Positions 50,011 to 60,260 of a DNA stretch of 64,000 nt are shown here, in pieces (position 1 is the stretch's first letter; each line of letters starts with the position of its first letter). The DNA lies in the NCBI GenBank assembly GCA_933228675.1, contig OW121743.1, forward strand, positions 114,935,781-114,999,780, in the 5' to 3' direction. The notes under the pieces were generated by a model. The model saw only the letters and a program-made list of their open reading frames with translations, had not been told where the DNA came from and made no database searches. This DNA is from Stomorhina lunata. Lineage: Eukaryota; Arthropoda; Insecta; Diptera; Rhiniidae. A program made the translations under genes and the position numbers.

Positions 50011-53000
50011 AATTTTTCTTTCAAAAATTTAACTATTACTAACTAAAATTTCGTAAACTTTGCCACCAAAGTTAAAATGCATTTTAATTCGAATAATTAA
50101 TTTCTTTAATTTTTGTATTATAAAACAATTTAACACTTTAACTGCAAATTTGCCACCGTTTTGGCTTCATTATTAAAGAATAATCAAAAGCCTTTCTCTT
50201 TTTATGTTTAATTGAACAAAAATGCATTTAAATTTATTAAATTTAAAATATAAAAATTAATCGAAAAAATTAGAATGCAAAAAATTTCAATTGCATCAAT
50301 TAGTTTCGTTGTCACTTACTAACGTCTATGATATTTTGCAAAAACACTATAATTCGTATTTATTCTGTCTAGCAATTTTGATATAAGACGTGGTTTTCGA
50401 TGTGCCTAGGAAAACAAAACCGGTTTTATAAATAAAACTTTTTAAATAAACAATAAATAAAACTTCTTAATATAATTAAATATTGATTTTTAGTATGAGA
50501 TCTTATTTCGTGTTAAGTTCAATGTTATGATGAGCTTGATATCATGACCAATTTAGAGGGATTCTAAAGAGCTTTCGGGATTTTATATAAAGCTCTAATA
50601 AAAAAAAAAATTGTATGTCAGCTTTTGGTAGAGGCTTTTATTGTTTGTTTTGAGGGATTTTTACAATTTTATGTTAAATTATCTTGTAATCTTGGCTTTA
50701 ATGTAAAAATCTGCTTAATTTTTTTGTTTTACTTGAAGGTTTTTTTCTAATAGCCATGACTTTTTTGTATAGACATCGATAGAATAATAATGAAAAAATA
50801 TCAAGTAGATAAAGTTAAAGCTTTTGGCTGTTATTAGGTTAAAAAGATTCTGAATACGAAGTAAAGTTTGTTGCTATTTTTTTTTTTTTTTTTAAAACTA
50901 ATTAACTTTAATCGAAATTTGTTGAGCTGTTTTTTTTTGTTGTTGTTCAAGATTTTCTTTGGTAATACAAACGTTTGAAAAATTTACGATGGAAATTAGA
51001 AATGAATTTGCGGTTTAACATAAAACTAAAGAAAAAAAAGAGTGAGAAAAAACAGCAGCAGGAGCAATAACAAGAAATTATAGGTTTTCAAAAATAAAAA
51101 CAAATTTAAGATAGTAAGTAAGTCCGTCCATCCGTCTTTCTGAATGTCTGTCTTTCTTTATGTCCGTCCCTCCGTCTGTCCGTCCATCCTTCCATCCATC
51201 CGTTTTTTTAACGAATAGTTATTTTGTGTTGAGTTTTAAGTCTGAATTTACAAAATTAACATTGGAAATAACTTCAGAATGACTTGCAATTTACATATTT
51301 TTTTTTTATCTCCCTTGCATTACTCGTATACGTTTCATGACTATTTCAAAAGTCACGCCTTTTGCGGGCGGTTGGTCGTTTAAATTTAACTTTTTTATCT
51401 TCAAAAAAAAACAAAAAACATTAAAAGAATTGGCTTCTGATTGAAAGCCACAAAAAAATATAAATAAGACAATGATGATGTTTCAAAAATAAAGAAGTAC
51501 CAACCAACAAACAACAGGCGCCTGTTATACAAAATTTTCTTAAGATCATCCGTCATTCAGTTGAAAACAGTAACCGTCCTTCCCCCTAATTTCAAATATG
51601 ATAGTACTAATTTTTATTTTTTGTTATATCTTTTTTCTGGTAGCTCAAATCGACGAAAATATTAAAATAATAAGTAGTTAAAGTAGTTTTGTTTCTATTA
51701 CTCGTATATCACCACTTAATAGTTCATTGATGAGTTGTTGAAATTTCGAAGCTTCAAAAGAAGTTAAGCCGCACTTTTTTGAAGTTAATTTTTTATCAAA
51801 TCATTTTGGCGCTTAGAAACGCTTTTTTTTTTCTTTTTCAGATCTAACAAATAAATGTGTTAAATTAACCTTCTTTTATTTCATTTCTTTTGATTGTCTA
51901 AAAATACCGCAATTTTTTTGGAAGATCATCTTTGATCATGTTTGTTTTGAAAAAGCGCAAATCTCTAAAAAATTTAATGATTTGTTTGTTTTTGATAGCA
52001 ACAATTTAAAAATTGGTTTTACTTATTTATTTGACTAAATCTAATTGTTTGTGGTTAAGGTAATTATTTTGTTCAAAGAGATTTTCTTGAATAATTTTAA
52101 TGGTTTTTAAAGCTATTATCACTTTGAAATGATCATCACTTAAAAATTACTATTTCAAATTTTTTATCACCACAAAATTAGAAAACTTAAACGATTTTCA
52201 ACAAAATAAAATTAGTTTCAGAAAAGCCAAAATATATAGAGATATTAGTATGTCAACATAGATAAAGACGAAAGTAATTGATGCCACAGGGTGTCAACTT
52301 GACCATGAAACAGTTTCAATGTAAACACAACAGGTTCAACCATATTTTCTCTTTGACTATCATCAGGCTCTCATTTTCGCAAAAGTCGTTTTATACTCAA
52401 AAAATTCTCTTATTACTTATTCTGTCATTCTCTCATATCCTAAATAATGATTCCAAGTACTTCTAAGAAATTTAACTAGAATCAATTCCTGCCAAAATAA
52501 AAAAAAGTCAAATACACTACTTTACACACTCTGTAGGTTTATGGGAATTTTCAAAACGACCATACGACAAATCAGTGTATGGAAGTGAGATATCTTTATA
52601 TTATAAAGTCTTTGCTTAAACTGTCTTTTAAATTTACAACTTTTATTTTTACGCCAATGAATTTCTTCACTACTTGTGTATCAGATAAATTGTATAGACA
52701 TGACTCCATACATGGTATCAATTTGACAGTACAATGGTGTCATACATTGTAAAGCTTTCAATCTGAAAACTTCGGATTCTTAATTTTCTTCTGTTGCATA
52801 TATTCGTATATTTCAATATGAACACAAAAAGTTTTGTATCTTTATATATTTATAATTTTTCCAAAATATAGGAAAATAAGCTCATGATGAAAGCTTTTTT
52901 TAAAACAAGAAAGAACGATGAAAGCTTTTTTTTTAAACAAGAAAGAAATAATCGATATTTCAGTAAAACTCAGAAGATGGATTAAAACTAATTTATTAAG

Positions 53001-53099
53001 TAATTCCGATAAAAGCTTTTCAATGAAAGGATAAGCTTTCATAAAACTAATATATAAAGAATAATAATAATATAAATAAATCGGTATTCTAATATATAG
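50011..53099. other. Unique AT-rich intronic DNA
   Basis: Includes CCGT/CCAT microsatellite DNA at 51122-51205. Small ORFs (for example 52278-52466) lack domains. No gene supported. Confidence 0.6.
51122..51205. repeat. CCGT/CCAT/CTGT imperfect microsatellite
   Basis: Tetranucleotide-like repeats: GTCCGTCCATCCGTC, GTCCGTCCCTCCGTCTGTCC and CCATCCATCCG. Confidence 0.85.
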
Positions 53100-54363
53100 G
53101 ATAATTGTGAAAAATTAAAGCTTCCCTATTCAAGATAGAGCTTTTCAAATAAAAAAAAAAAAAGCTTTAGAAGAAAGCAAAAGTTAATATATTAGGAAAA
53201 ATGGAGCTTTAAATGATCTAGAAGGTACAGCTTTTACAGAAAGAAACATAAGTTCAGTCCAAACACATTTTTTATATAATCACAATGAAAGCTTTTTAAG
53301 TCAGTGGGAAAAAAGGTCATACATTAAGAGTAGTTAAAAGCTTTATATTATAGCAATGATCAAAAAGATAAAGCTTTCACAGAATGAAACAAAAGTTCAA
53401 ACCCAACACATTTTTCATATAATTACAACGAAAGTTTTTCAAGTCCAAGAACAGCTTTTGAAGTTAAAAAAAAAAAGAAAATACATTAAGAGTAATGAAA
53501 AGCTTTATAGAAAAAAGCATTGAAGGACATTTTTCATATAATTGTGATAAAAGCTTTTTAAGTTTTATAAACGGAAAAGTAATTAAAGTTATGAAAAGCT
53601 TAAAATTATATCAATTATCAAAAAAAAAAAATAAATAAATAAAACATTCAAAATAATGACATAAAAGCTCAAGATAGAAAAAAGTTTTCATAAAAGTGCA
53701 CCAAGTTTTAGTCTAAAAGTCCCTCTAAATAGGTCAAAATACTAACTTAAATACTTTATCATTCCTCAATTATTATTTTAATATACGAATATGTGAGATA
53801 ATCCTCAGTTAAAAGCTTTTTCTAGCCAGGGAAGAGTTTAAGAAGAGAAAATCAAAAGCTCATAATTATTCATTGTATAAGATCAAGATGAAGCTTTTCC
53901 ACTCAATAGATTACCTTTCAAAAAATAGAAAATCTTATAGAATTAAAAAAGATCAAGATGAAGCTTTTCCACTCAATAGATTACCTTTCAAAAAATAGAA
54001 AATCTTATAGAATTAAAAAAAAACACGTTCACTTATTCAATGATTTGATAATTAAAACATTTTTTCAAGCATTAGTCATTTAAAGCTTTAAATGAAAGCA
54101 CTTAATCTTTCATGAGATTTGTCGTTTAAAAAAGTCATGACATGATTCATAAGAAAAAGCTCATAATTAAAGTTATTTTTAAGTCAAAGCTTTAAAGAAA
54201 GCTTTCGATTTATTCTTAACATATTTAAAGCTTTCATGAGTATTGGATTTAAAAAAAAATCATGACATGATTAACGAGAAAAAGCTCATAATTAAAGTTT
54301 CTTCAAGTGAAAGGCCGGCTTTCATTGAATAGAGAAACTAATATTATATAATAAAAGGTCATA
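53100..54363. repeat. Degenerate AAGCTT-rich tandem blocks
   Basis: Three ~170 bp blocks at about 53228-53620 share CACATTTTT, TATAATTACAA, GAAAGCTTTT and ACATTAAGAGTA. A clean 70-bp duplication lies at 53881-54020 (GATCAAGATGAAGCTTTTCC at 53881 and 53951). Two ~120 bp blocks at 54105-54300 share TCATGACATGATT and AAAAAGCTCATAATTAAAGT. Confidence 0.8.
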
Positions 54364-54370
54364 ATATTAT

Positions 54371-54508
54371 GTTTATTCCCGTACTCTAACGAAACAACCC
54401 AAAACAGTCCGAAGTTGTCAGAAATTACCCAACAATTTGTATTGAAAATTTTTTACGATAAAAAGTTTAAATAAGTTTGGGTAGTTTCGTTATAGTACAG
54501 GAACAAAC
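54371..54508. mobile_element. 138-bp MITE with 30-bp inverted ends and 7-bp target duplication
   Basis: The ends GTTTATTCCCGTACTCTAAC... and ...GTTATAGTACAGGAACAAAC form 30-bp inverted repeats (26 of 30 positions match). They are flanked by identical ATATTAT at 54364-54370 and 54509-54515. The intact duplication supports a real, fairly recent transposition. The interior is non-coding. A 7-bp duplication does not by itself fix the superfamily. Confidence 0.88.
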
Positions 54509-54729
54509 ATATTATTTATAAATCAGTTAATAAAAAAGCTTTTCCTTGCCAAAAAGTTTAGAATTTAGAGCAATTAATAAAAAAAATATTCATATTTTAA
54601 GCATTATTCTTATATGTAGGGAAAAGCTCACTATAAAGCTTTTGCCATCTAAAACAAAACTTTCGTAGAATTTTAAGCGAAAAGAATCATAAGTTTTTTA
54701 AAACTTATTTTACAGAATCTATATAAATC

Positions 54730-54869
54730 GATCTACCGACTTTGCAAAGACAATTTTGCGTAAGTGTGTGCGGGACAAACACAGTTGCGTCTCGCTCATA
54801 CATTGTGTGAAATCTTAAAAGCTCTTTTGTAAAAGTTCACACATTGTGCTCTAGAGCTGGAAGGCTCCG
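54730..54869 (-). repeat. Dispersed ~135 bp element, copy B (inverted)
   Basis: Reverse complement of the element at 25835-25975. Read on the minus strand it gives CGGAGCC, CCAGCTCTAGAGCACAATGT, TTTACAAAAGAGCTTTT, GAGCGAGACGCAACTGTGTT and AAAATTGTCTTT in the same order. Confidence 0.75.
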
Positions 54870-55949
54870 ATCTAAATCTGCTTAATACTTTTTATGTTTC
54901 ATGAAAGAAAGCTTTTATCATACCTTCCATAATAATTCTTAACATAAAGTTGTTTACCTGGCTCTTAAGATTAGTTTAATCTCAGTACAATCAAGCCCAA
55001 TTGGTGATATTATTAAAAATTCGAACTTTTGATTTCTTGAGCTTAATATTACCATTTGGTAAATAAAAGCTTTTTCTTTCGAAATTAAAATTTCGTTAAA
55101 AACTCTAGTTTATTCTATACTTAAAAACTTTTAAATAAATAAGATCATATTAAAAGCTTTTCCAAATCCAAAAAAAAAAACTTTTATAAACTATGAAAGC
55201 TAATAGATTTAGATCAATAAAAAGCTTATAAATTTATTTTTGATTAAAGAATAATGAAATATTTTTCTTTCAATTTTTAACTTTTTATAAAAGAACTTTT
55301 TTCTACACATTTTTGGTAACAAGAAAGCTATAAGCTTTTTAACGAAACACATTTTTTTATCTTCCTTCTAAAAACCTTTTGTTATTTAGCGCCTGTAATT
55401 TTTCTCTGATCAGTATTAATAATAAACAAAAAATCTTTAGAAATAAGAAACTAAACTATAAACCTATAACCTGCTGTTAAAGCTTGTTTGAGCTTAAAGC
55501 CGTCACCAAAAGCTTAAACAGAATTAAATGTTTATTACTGCTATTGGCTCTCTTGGTGCTGGTGGTGACTGAGACGATTAGTTTCATTGGCTTTATTAAT
55601 AAATGTTTAATATTTTTTTTTGTTCCTGGACCGCCAGATTCCTTGTTTGTTGCTTTAGGATTTGTTTTCTTTACGATTTTTTTGAGAAATAAAAGTTCCC
55701 AAGATTATAAATAATATTTTTATGTCTGGCAGTTAACAGAATCCTACTGTGTGAAGTGGGTTAATAATAACAAATTTTATGTGTTTTCAAATGAACTTTA
55801 AAAGACTGAGTGAGGGGAAAAAAGTTGTGCTTGAAAAAGGGTTTTTTGAGAAAGTTTTAAGGATTATAAAATTAGGGTGGTAAAGCAAAACAAAAACTTA
55901 TAGTTGCTATAAAAGTGCTTTTTATGGGAAGAGTGTAAGAATTTAAGAC
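54870..55949. other. AAGCTT-rich then unique intronic DNA
   Basis: AAAAGCTTTT palindromes to about 55350. The 76-codon ORF at 55484-55714 is hydrophobic but has no start context or domain I recognise; not called. Confidence 0.55.
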
Positions 55950-56093
55950 AGAACTCGAGGTATTAGAATGACAGTTTAGTATAACTCCTCAGTTTGAGTT
56001 ATGAGTAGAAGACTTAAGCCTGACTCAAAGACTGAGTCAAAGAAGACTTAAGACTGAGTCAAAGACTGAAATCATAGTACTAAATAAAAATCT
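55950..56093. repeat. Degenerate 19-bp family (GACTGAGTC / GACTTAAG), segment 1
   Basis: Short run of AAGACTTAAGACTGAGTC units, interrupted by the element starting at 56094. Confidence 0.7.
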
Positions 56094-57109
56094 GGGGCCA
56101 AATAGCCGCTTCGGTATCGATCGAAAATAAGATATTTTTGAAACATTTGTGTAGCATACTTTTAGGAAAAAACCTCTAACGTGACTGACTGACTGACTCA
56201 TCATCGCCTAGCCCAAACGGCTAAAGCTAGGGAGCTGAAATTTTGACGGCGGATACTTTTTGGAAGTAAAGATCCACTAAGAAGGGATTTTAGGAAACTC
56301 GGCCGGGGGTAAAAAATTCGTCCGGGGGTAAAAAGGGTTAAAGAAGGGAAAAATTAGTAATATTCTATCTCCGGAAGTCAACGTCACAGGAGGAAAATTA
56401 AAATTGCGTTGGGATCAGCTGCAAAAAAAATTAGACACGTGTTTAGTACTTTTTGGCAGATGGGACAAATAGGGGGTAAAAAGGTTAAAAATAAAACGTT
56501 GGTACTTTTTTTAACCCATGTGTATCTTTTGAACCAATCAACATAGTAACAAAATTTAAAACGGAGACGGTAAACAAGAAAAAAATATTAGACACGTGTT
56601 TGGTACTTTTTTGATTTAGGTTGCAAAAAGGGGTAAAAACGGGGAAAATTTTGATTGTAAGTCCATTTTTCCTTATCTTTGTATATCATTTGAAACAAAA
56701 AAGCTAGAAATAAAATTTATAGGAAAGTCGATTGCAAAGTACAAAATAACAAATACGTATTTGGTACTTTTTTCAATTTAGAGGGTAAAAAGGGAAAAAT
56801 CGGTAAAATTATATCTCCTAAACCAAAGGCGATGGAAACGAAAATTAAACTCGTTTGAGATTCGCACTAAAAATTAACGGACACGTATTCGGTACATTTT
56901 TAAGTTGGGCCACCTAATGGGTAAAAAAGGTTTAAATTTGGACTTAATCCGCTTTCAAAATAAGGTCTTCATTTAATTTTTTTACGATATCAAACTTTGT
57001 TAAACTTTTTGCAAACTAAATTATTTTGAAAATCCCAAAGGTATGCTACACAATATTTGCTTAAAAGTCTGAGCTTTCGACAGAAATCTAATACGGCGTT
57101 TTGGCCCCG
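56094..57109. mobile_element. 1-kb non-autonomous element with GGGGCCAAA inverted ends
   Basis: The left end (GGGGCCAAATAGCCG, then TTTGTGTAGCATACTTTTAG) is mirrored at the right by AAAGGTATGCTACACAATAT and ACGGCGTTTTGGCCCC. This gives inverted ends of about 75 bp with indels. The interior has no ORF but holds four imperfect repeats containing ACACGTGTTTGGTACTTTTT and GGTAAAAAGG, starting near 56431, 56588, 56748 and 56874. A GACT run lies at 56184. No clear target duplication. Superfamily not assigned. Confidence 0.82.
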
Positions 57110-58089
57110 TAATATAACGAAGAATTCTAAATATGAGACTGATGTTTGAATCTAAGTTTAAGAATATAATAAGTTTTTAAGTCTGACTATTAGACTGACA
57201 TCTTAATATAACAAAGAAGTTCGAGTATGAGACTAAAGTTTGATATAAATACTAAACTCTGATATAACACCAAAAAGTCTTGGAATATAAATAAGATTTT
57301 AAGTCTGACTATTAGAGTGGAATCTGAATATAACAAAAAAGCCTGAGTATGACTTGAGATTTGGTATGAGCCTGAAGTGTTGATAAGAGACTGAAGTTTG
57401 ATTTTAAAACTAAACTCTGCCAAAAAGATTAAGTTCTTAAGTCTGGCTATTAGACTGGCGTTTGAATAAAACAAAGAAGTCTGAGCATGAGACTAAAGTT
57501 TGATATTAATACTAAACTCTGATATAACTCCAAAAAGTCTAAGAATATGAATAAGATTTTAAGTCTGACTATTAGAGTGGAGTCTGAATATAGCAAAGAA
57601 GCCTGAGTATAAGACAAAAGATTTGGTATGAGACTGAAATGTTAGTATGAGACTGAAGTTTGATTTTAATACTAAACTCTAAGAATATAAATAAGTTCTT
57701 AAGTATGACTATTAGACTGGAGTCTAAATACTATAACGAAGTCTAAGTATAAGACTGAAGTTTTGGTATGAGACTGTAGTGTTGGTATGGGACTGAAATT
57801 TTGGTATGAGACTGAAGTGTGTGTATGAGATTGAAGTTTGAAATTAAGAGTAAAGTCGAGTATATAACTAAAAAGTCTTAGAGAAAATATAACAATGAAA
57901 TCTAAGAATAAGACTAATGTAAATTAGATAAATTTAATAAGTTTGAGTTTAAGAATAGGATTTAAGTAAAAGACTTAAGTCTAAGCAAAAACTGAAATCC
58001 CAGTACTAGACAAAAATTGACTCTTAGGCTAATCTGACTCTTAGGTTTAAGTATGAGTATAAGACTGAAGTCTAGGTTTCAGAATGATA
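57110..58089. repeat. Degenerate 19-bp family (GTATGAGACTGAAGT), segment 2
   Basis: Many diverged units containing GTATGAGACTGAAGTTT, plus longer successions (AAGTCTGACTATTAGA, CTGAATATAACAAAGAAG, TTTGATATTAATACTAAACT). These recur near 57180-57320, 57420-57560 and 57560-57730, so a ~240 bp higher-order unit is present. It ends at the Tc1/mariner insertion. Confidence 0.85.
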
Positions 58090-58220
58090 AAGAGTGCTCT
58101 AAATAAAATTTGTAGTTGGATTTTCTTAAATAAAAATCAAACCTTTTAATATAAAAACTCTACAAAATACGCAAATATAATGACATATTATACAAAATCA
58201 TTTAGCATTAAAATGTTTAC

Positions 58221-60045
58221 TTAGTACTCGGGTTTTGCAAAATTATCGACTTTTTTCGGAAACCCTCCCATTAAAGATTTTACAGTTGCTTCTGATACCT
58301 TTTTGGAGCATGTGTTCCACCTGCGCTTAAAATCAGACATGTTCTTGGAAATCTTTCCTGTGTTCTTCAATTCCTTTTTTACCAGAGCCCAATACCTTTC
58401 CACAGGCCGAAGTTCTGGACAGTTAGGTGGATTTGCCTCTCGTGGTACAAAAATGACATTATTCTTTAAGTACCACTCAAGTGGCATGATGCCAAATCGG
58501 GCCAAAAAAATGTAGTCACTTTCTGCTCTCTTAAAAAGGGTAACAACCGTTTTTGTAGGCACTCCTTTATATAAATTTCTGTGTTTATTGTGCCAGATGC
58601 CACAAATACTTTACTTCTTTTGCCACAACCGCAAATAGCTTGCCACACGAGAAACTTCTTAGGGAATTTTGTTTGTTTTTTTGTGCGAAACTCTTGCCGA
58701 ACATTGCCCCGTTTATCAGCAACATAAAAATCTTGACCAGGAAGTTGAGAAAAGTCTGCCAGTACGTATGTTTCATCACCCATCACACAACAGGTGTATT
58801 TATACCCTTCACCACCATAGGTGGAAAGGGTATTATAAGTTTGTGCTGATGTTTGTAACGCATAGAAATATTTGTCTTAGACCCACCTTTTAGTATACCA
58901 ATAGGCTTAGAATCACTTTCTGAGTCGATTTAGCGATGTCCGTCCGTCCGTCTGGCTGGCTGACTGGACCCCCATGTAAACCTTGTAATCAAACTACAGG
59001 TCGCAATTCTAAAGATAATTTGATGAAATTTGGCACAGATCATTTTTTTGATAATGGGACCATGGCTATTGAAATTGGTCAAAATTGGTCCATTATTTAT
59101 GGTACCTCCCATAGGTCCCACTTCCCGGAATTGCTATATTGGCCACGAATATCAATATTTTTTCATGAAATTTAAAACAAATACTGCTTATGTCAACTAA
59201 AATCAGTGTACCAAATTTTGTTGAAATCGGTCCACATTTGACCATAGCTCCCATACAAACTCTTCTTTAAAAACGCACTAAATGAGACAAAAAATCACTA
59301 AAACCTCGTAAATCTAAAGATAATGGAAATTTTGAGTCTATTTTTTGCATACATAATTTTTGTAACAACTGTAATTAATCTGCCAAATTTCGAGATAATC
59401 GGTCCACATTTGACCCTAGCTCTCATATAAGTCCAAATGACGGAAACAGGTTGAATATATAAGTTTTGAGAAAATGTTTGTATGATGGCAAAATTTAGCA
59501 AATATTTGTCTTTACACACGAAAAATAACACCTTTGACCTTAGTGGTGAAGGGTATCGTATGGTCGGCTTGACCGACTATAGCGCTTTCTTACTTGTTTT
59601 TTATAAAATCAGACTTCAATTTTTTCGCTCGTTTTTTTGCTTCTAAGTTCTTTATAGCATTGCGATCTGGAACCTTTTGGACTTTGTATGTCTTCAGTCC
59701 AGCATAAGCTTTGACTCTATGTGCAAAATTCGTAGAACATTTTACCGTACGAGCTGCTTTTCTTAAAGAAGTGTTAGGCGCTATTCGAAAGAGTCGCTCG
59801 ACTTCTTTTGCCTTACCAATATCTGTAGGACCTTTTTTCCTCCCTGATCCAGGTTTTCTTTCAGTGCTCAGGTTTTCCTTATACCGTCTGATGGCATTAG
59901 AAACCGTTCGAGGGTCAACTTTCAAATTTTTAGCTATTTTTTTAACAGGCCATGACGGATTTTTTTGAAAAGTTTTAATTATATTTTCACGAACTTTTTT
60001 TCGCAGTCCATTTTGATTGAAATAACTATTGAAAATTAATAATTT
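58221..60045 (-). pseudogene. Tc1/mariner transposase, interrupted and frameshifted
   Basis: The transposase cuts the inverted ends and joins the element at TA sites. On the minus strand the N-terminal part has a paired-like helix-turn-helix region (KNPSWPVKKIAKNLKVDPRT, then ENLSTERKPGSGRKKGP). It is open from about 60045 but has no Met before MKVDP (59925), so the true start seems lost. An 800 bp insertion interrupts it at 58801-59600; frames on both sides agree once it is discounted. The catalytic part has Asp in MGDETYV (58775-58777), Asp in WPDLASCH (58496-58498) and Glu in LRPVERYW (58398-58400). A frameshift lies between the last two: 95 nt separate them, not a multiple of three. A 7-nt loss would fit DD34E and 16 nt DD37E. 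It ends TAA at 58221. Non-functional. Confidence 0.92.
58801..59600 (+). mobile_element. INE-1/DINE-1-like non-autonomous Helentron, 800 bp
   Basis: Starts TATACCCTTC with a hairpin (ACCCTT.CACC / GGTGG.AAGGGT). It then has TATTATAAGTTTGTGC, CTTTCTGAGTCGATTTAGC and ATGTCCGTCCGTCCGTCTG. It ends with a hairpin (GTCGG CTTGA CCGAC) and CTTTCTTACTTGTTTT. This is the layout of dipteran INE-1/DINE-1 elements, which move by rolling-circle transposition using proteins supplied by autonomous Helentrons. It inserted within a T run without an evident target duplication, as expected. The interior repeats GGTCCACATTTGACC (59230, 59401) and is non-coding. Boundaries are ambiguous by 1-2 T. Confidence 0.88.
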
Positions 60046-60166
60046 CTAAAATAATAGTACCTGACATATCTATAGAAACTAACTTGATCAAAAAATAAAT
60101 TATTTCTTGAACTATGGATAAATTTTGTCTAAAATAGTAAATGCATATTTTTTTTAGAACACTCTT

Positions 60167-60260
60167 TAGTATAAGACTTAAGTTTGTAAAATAATAATTA
60201 TGAGTATAAATTCTAGCTCTAAAACTGATTTCTGAGTACAAGTCTGAAGACCTCATATCT
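60167..60260. repeat. Degenerate 19-bp family, segment 3
   Basis: AGTATAAGACTTAAGTTTG and GAGTATAAATTCTAG continue the repeat interrupted by the Tc1/mariner element. Confidence 0.65.

Larger units (their letters stand above)
58090..60166 (-). mobile_element. Tc1/mariner transposon (dead), interrupted by an INE-1-like element
   Basis: The terminal inverted repeats are AAGAGTGCTCTAAATAAAAT at the left and, on the minus strand, AAGAGTGTTCTAAAAAAAAT at the right (18 of 20 match). Both are flanked by TA (58088-58089 and 60167-60168), the expected target duplication. Without the 800 bp insertion the element is 1277 bp, the usual Tc1/mariner size. It contains one minus-strand transposase gene, which is broken. 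It lies inside the degenerate GTATGAGACTGA repeat, which continues on both sides. Confidence 0.93.

Noticed and set aside
55484..55714. 76-codon hydrophobic ORF that could suggest a membrane protein
   Set aside because: Short, T-rich, isolated inside an intron, no start context or family resemblance.
58936..59175. ORF inside the INE-1-like element
   Set aside because: These elements are non-coding; the frame is chance.
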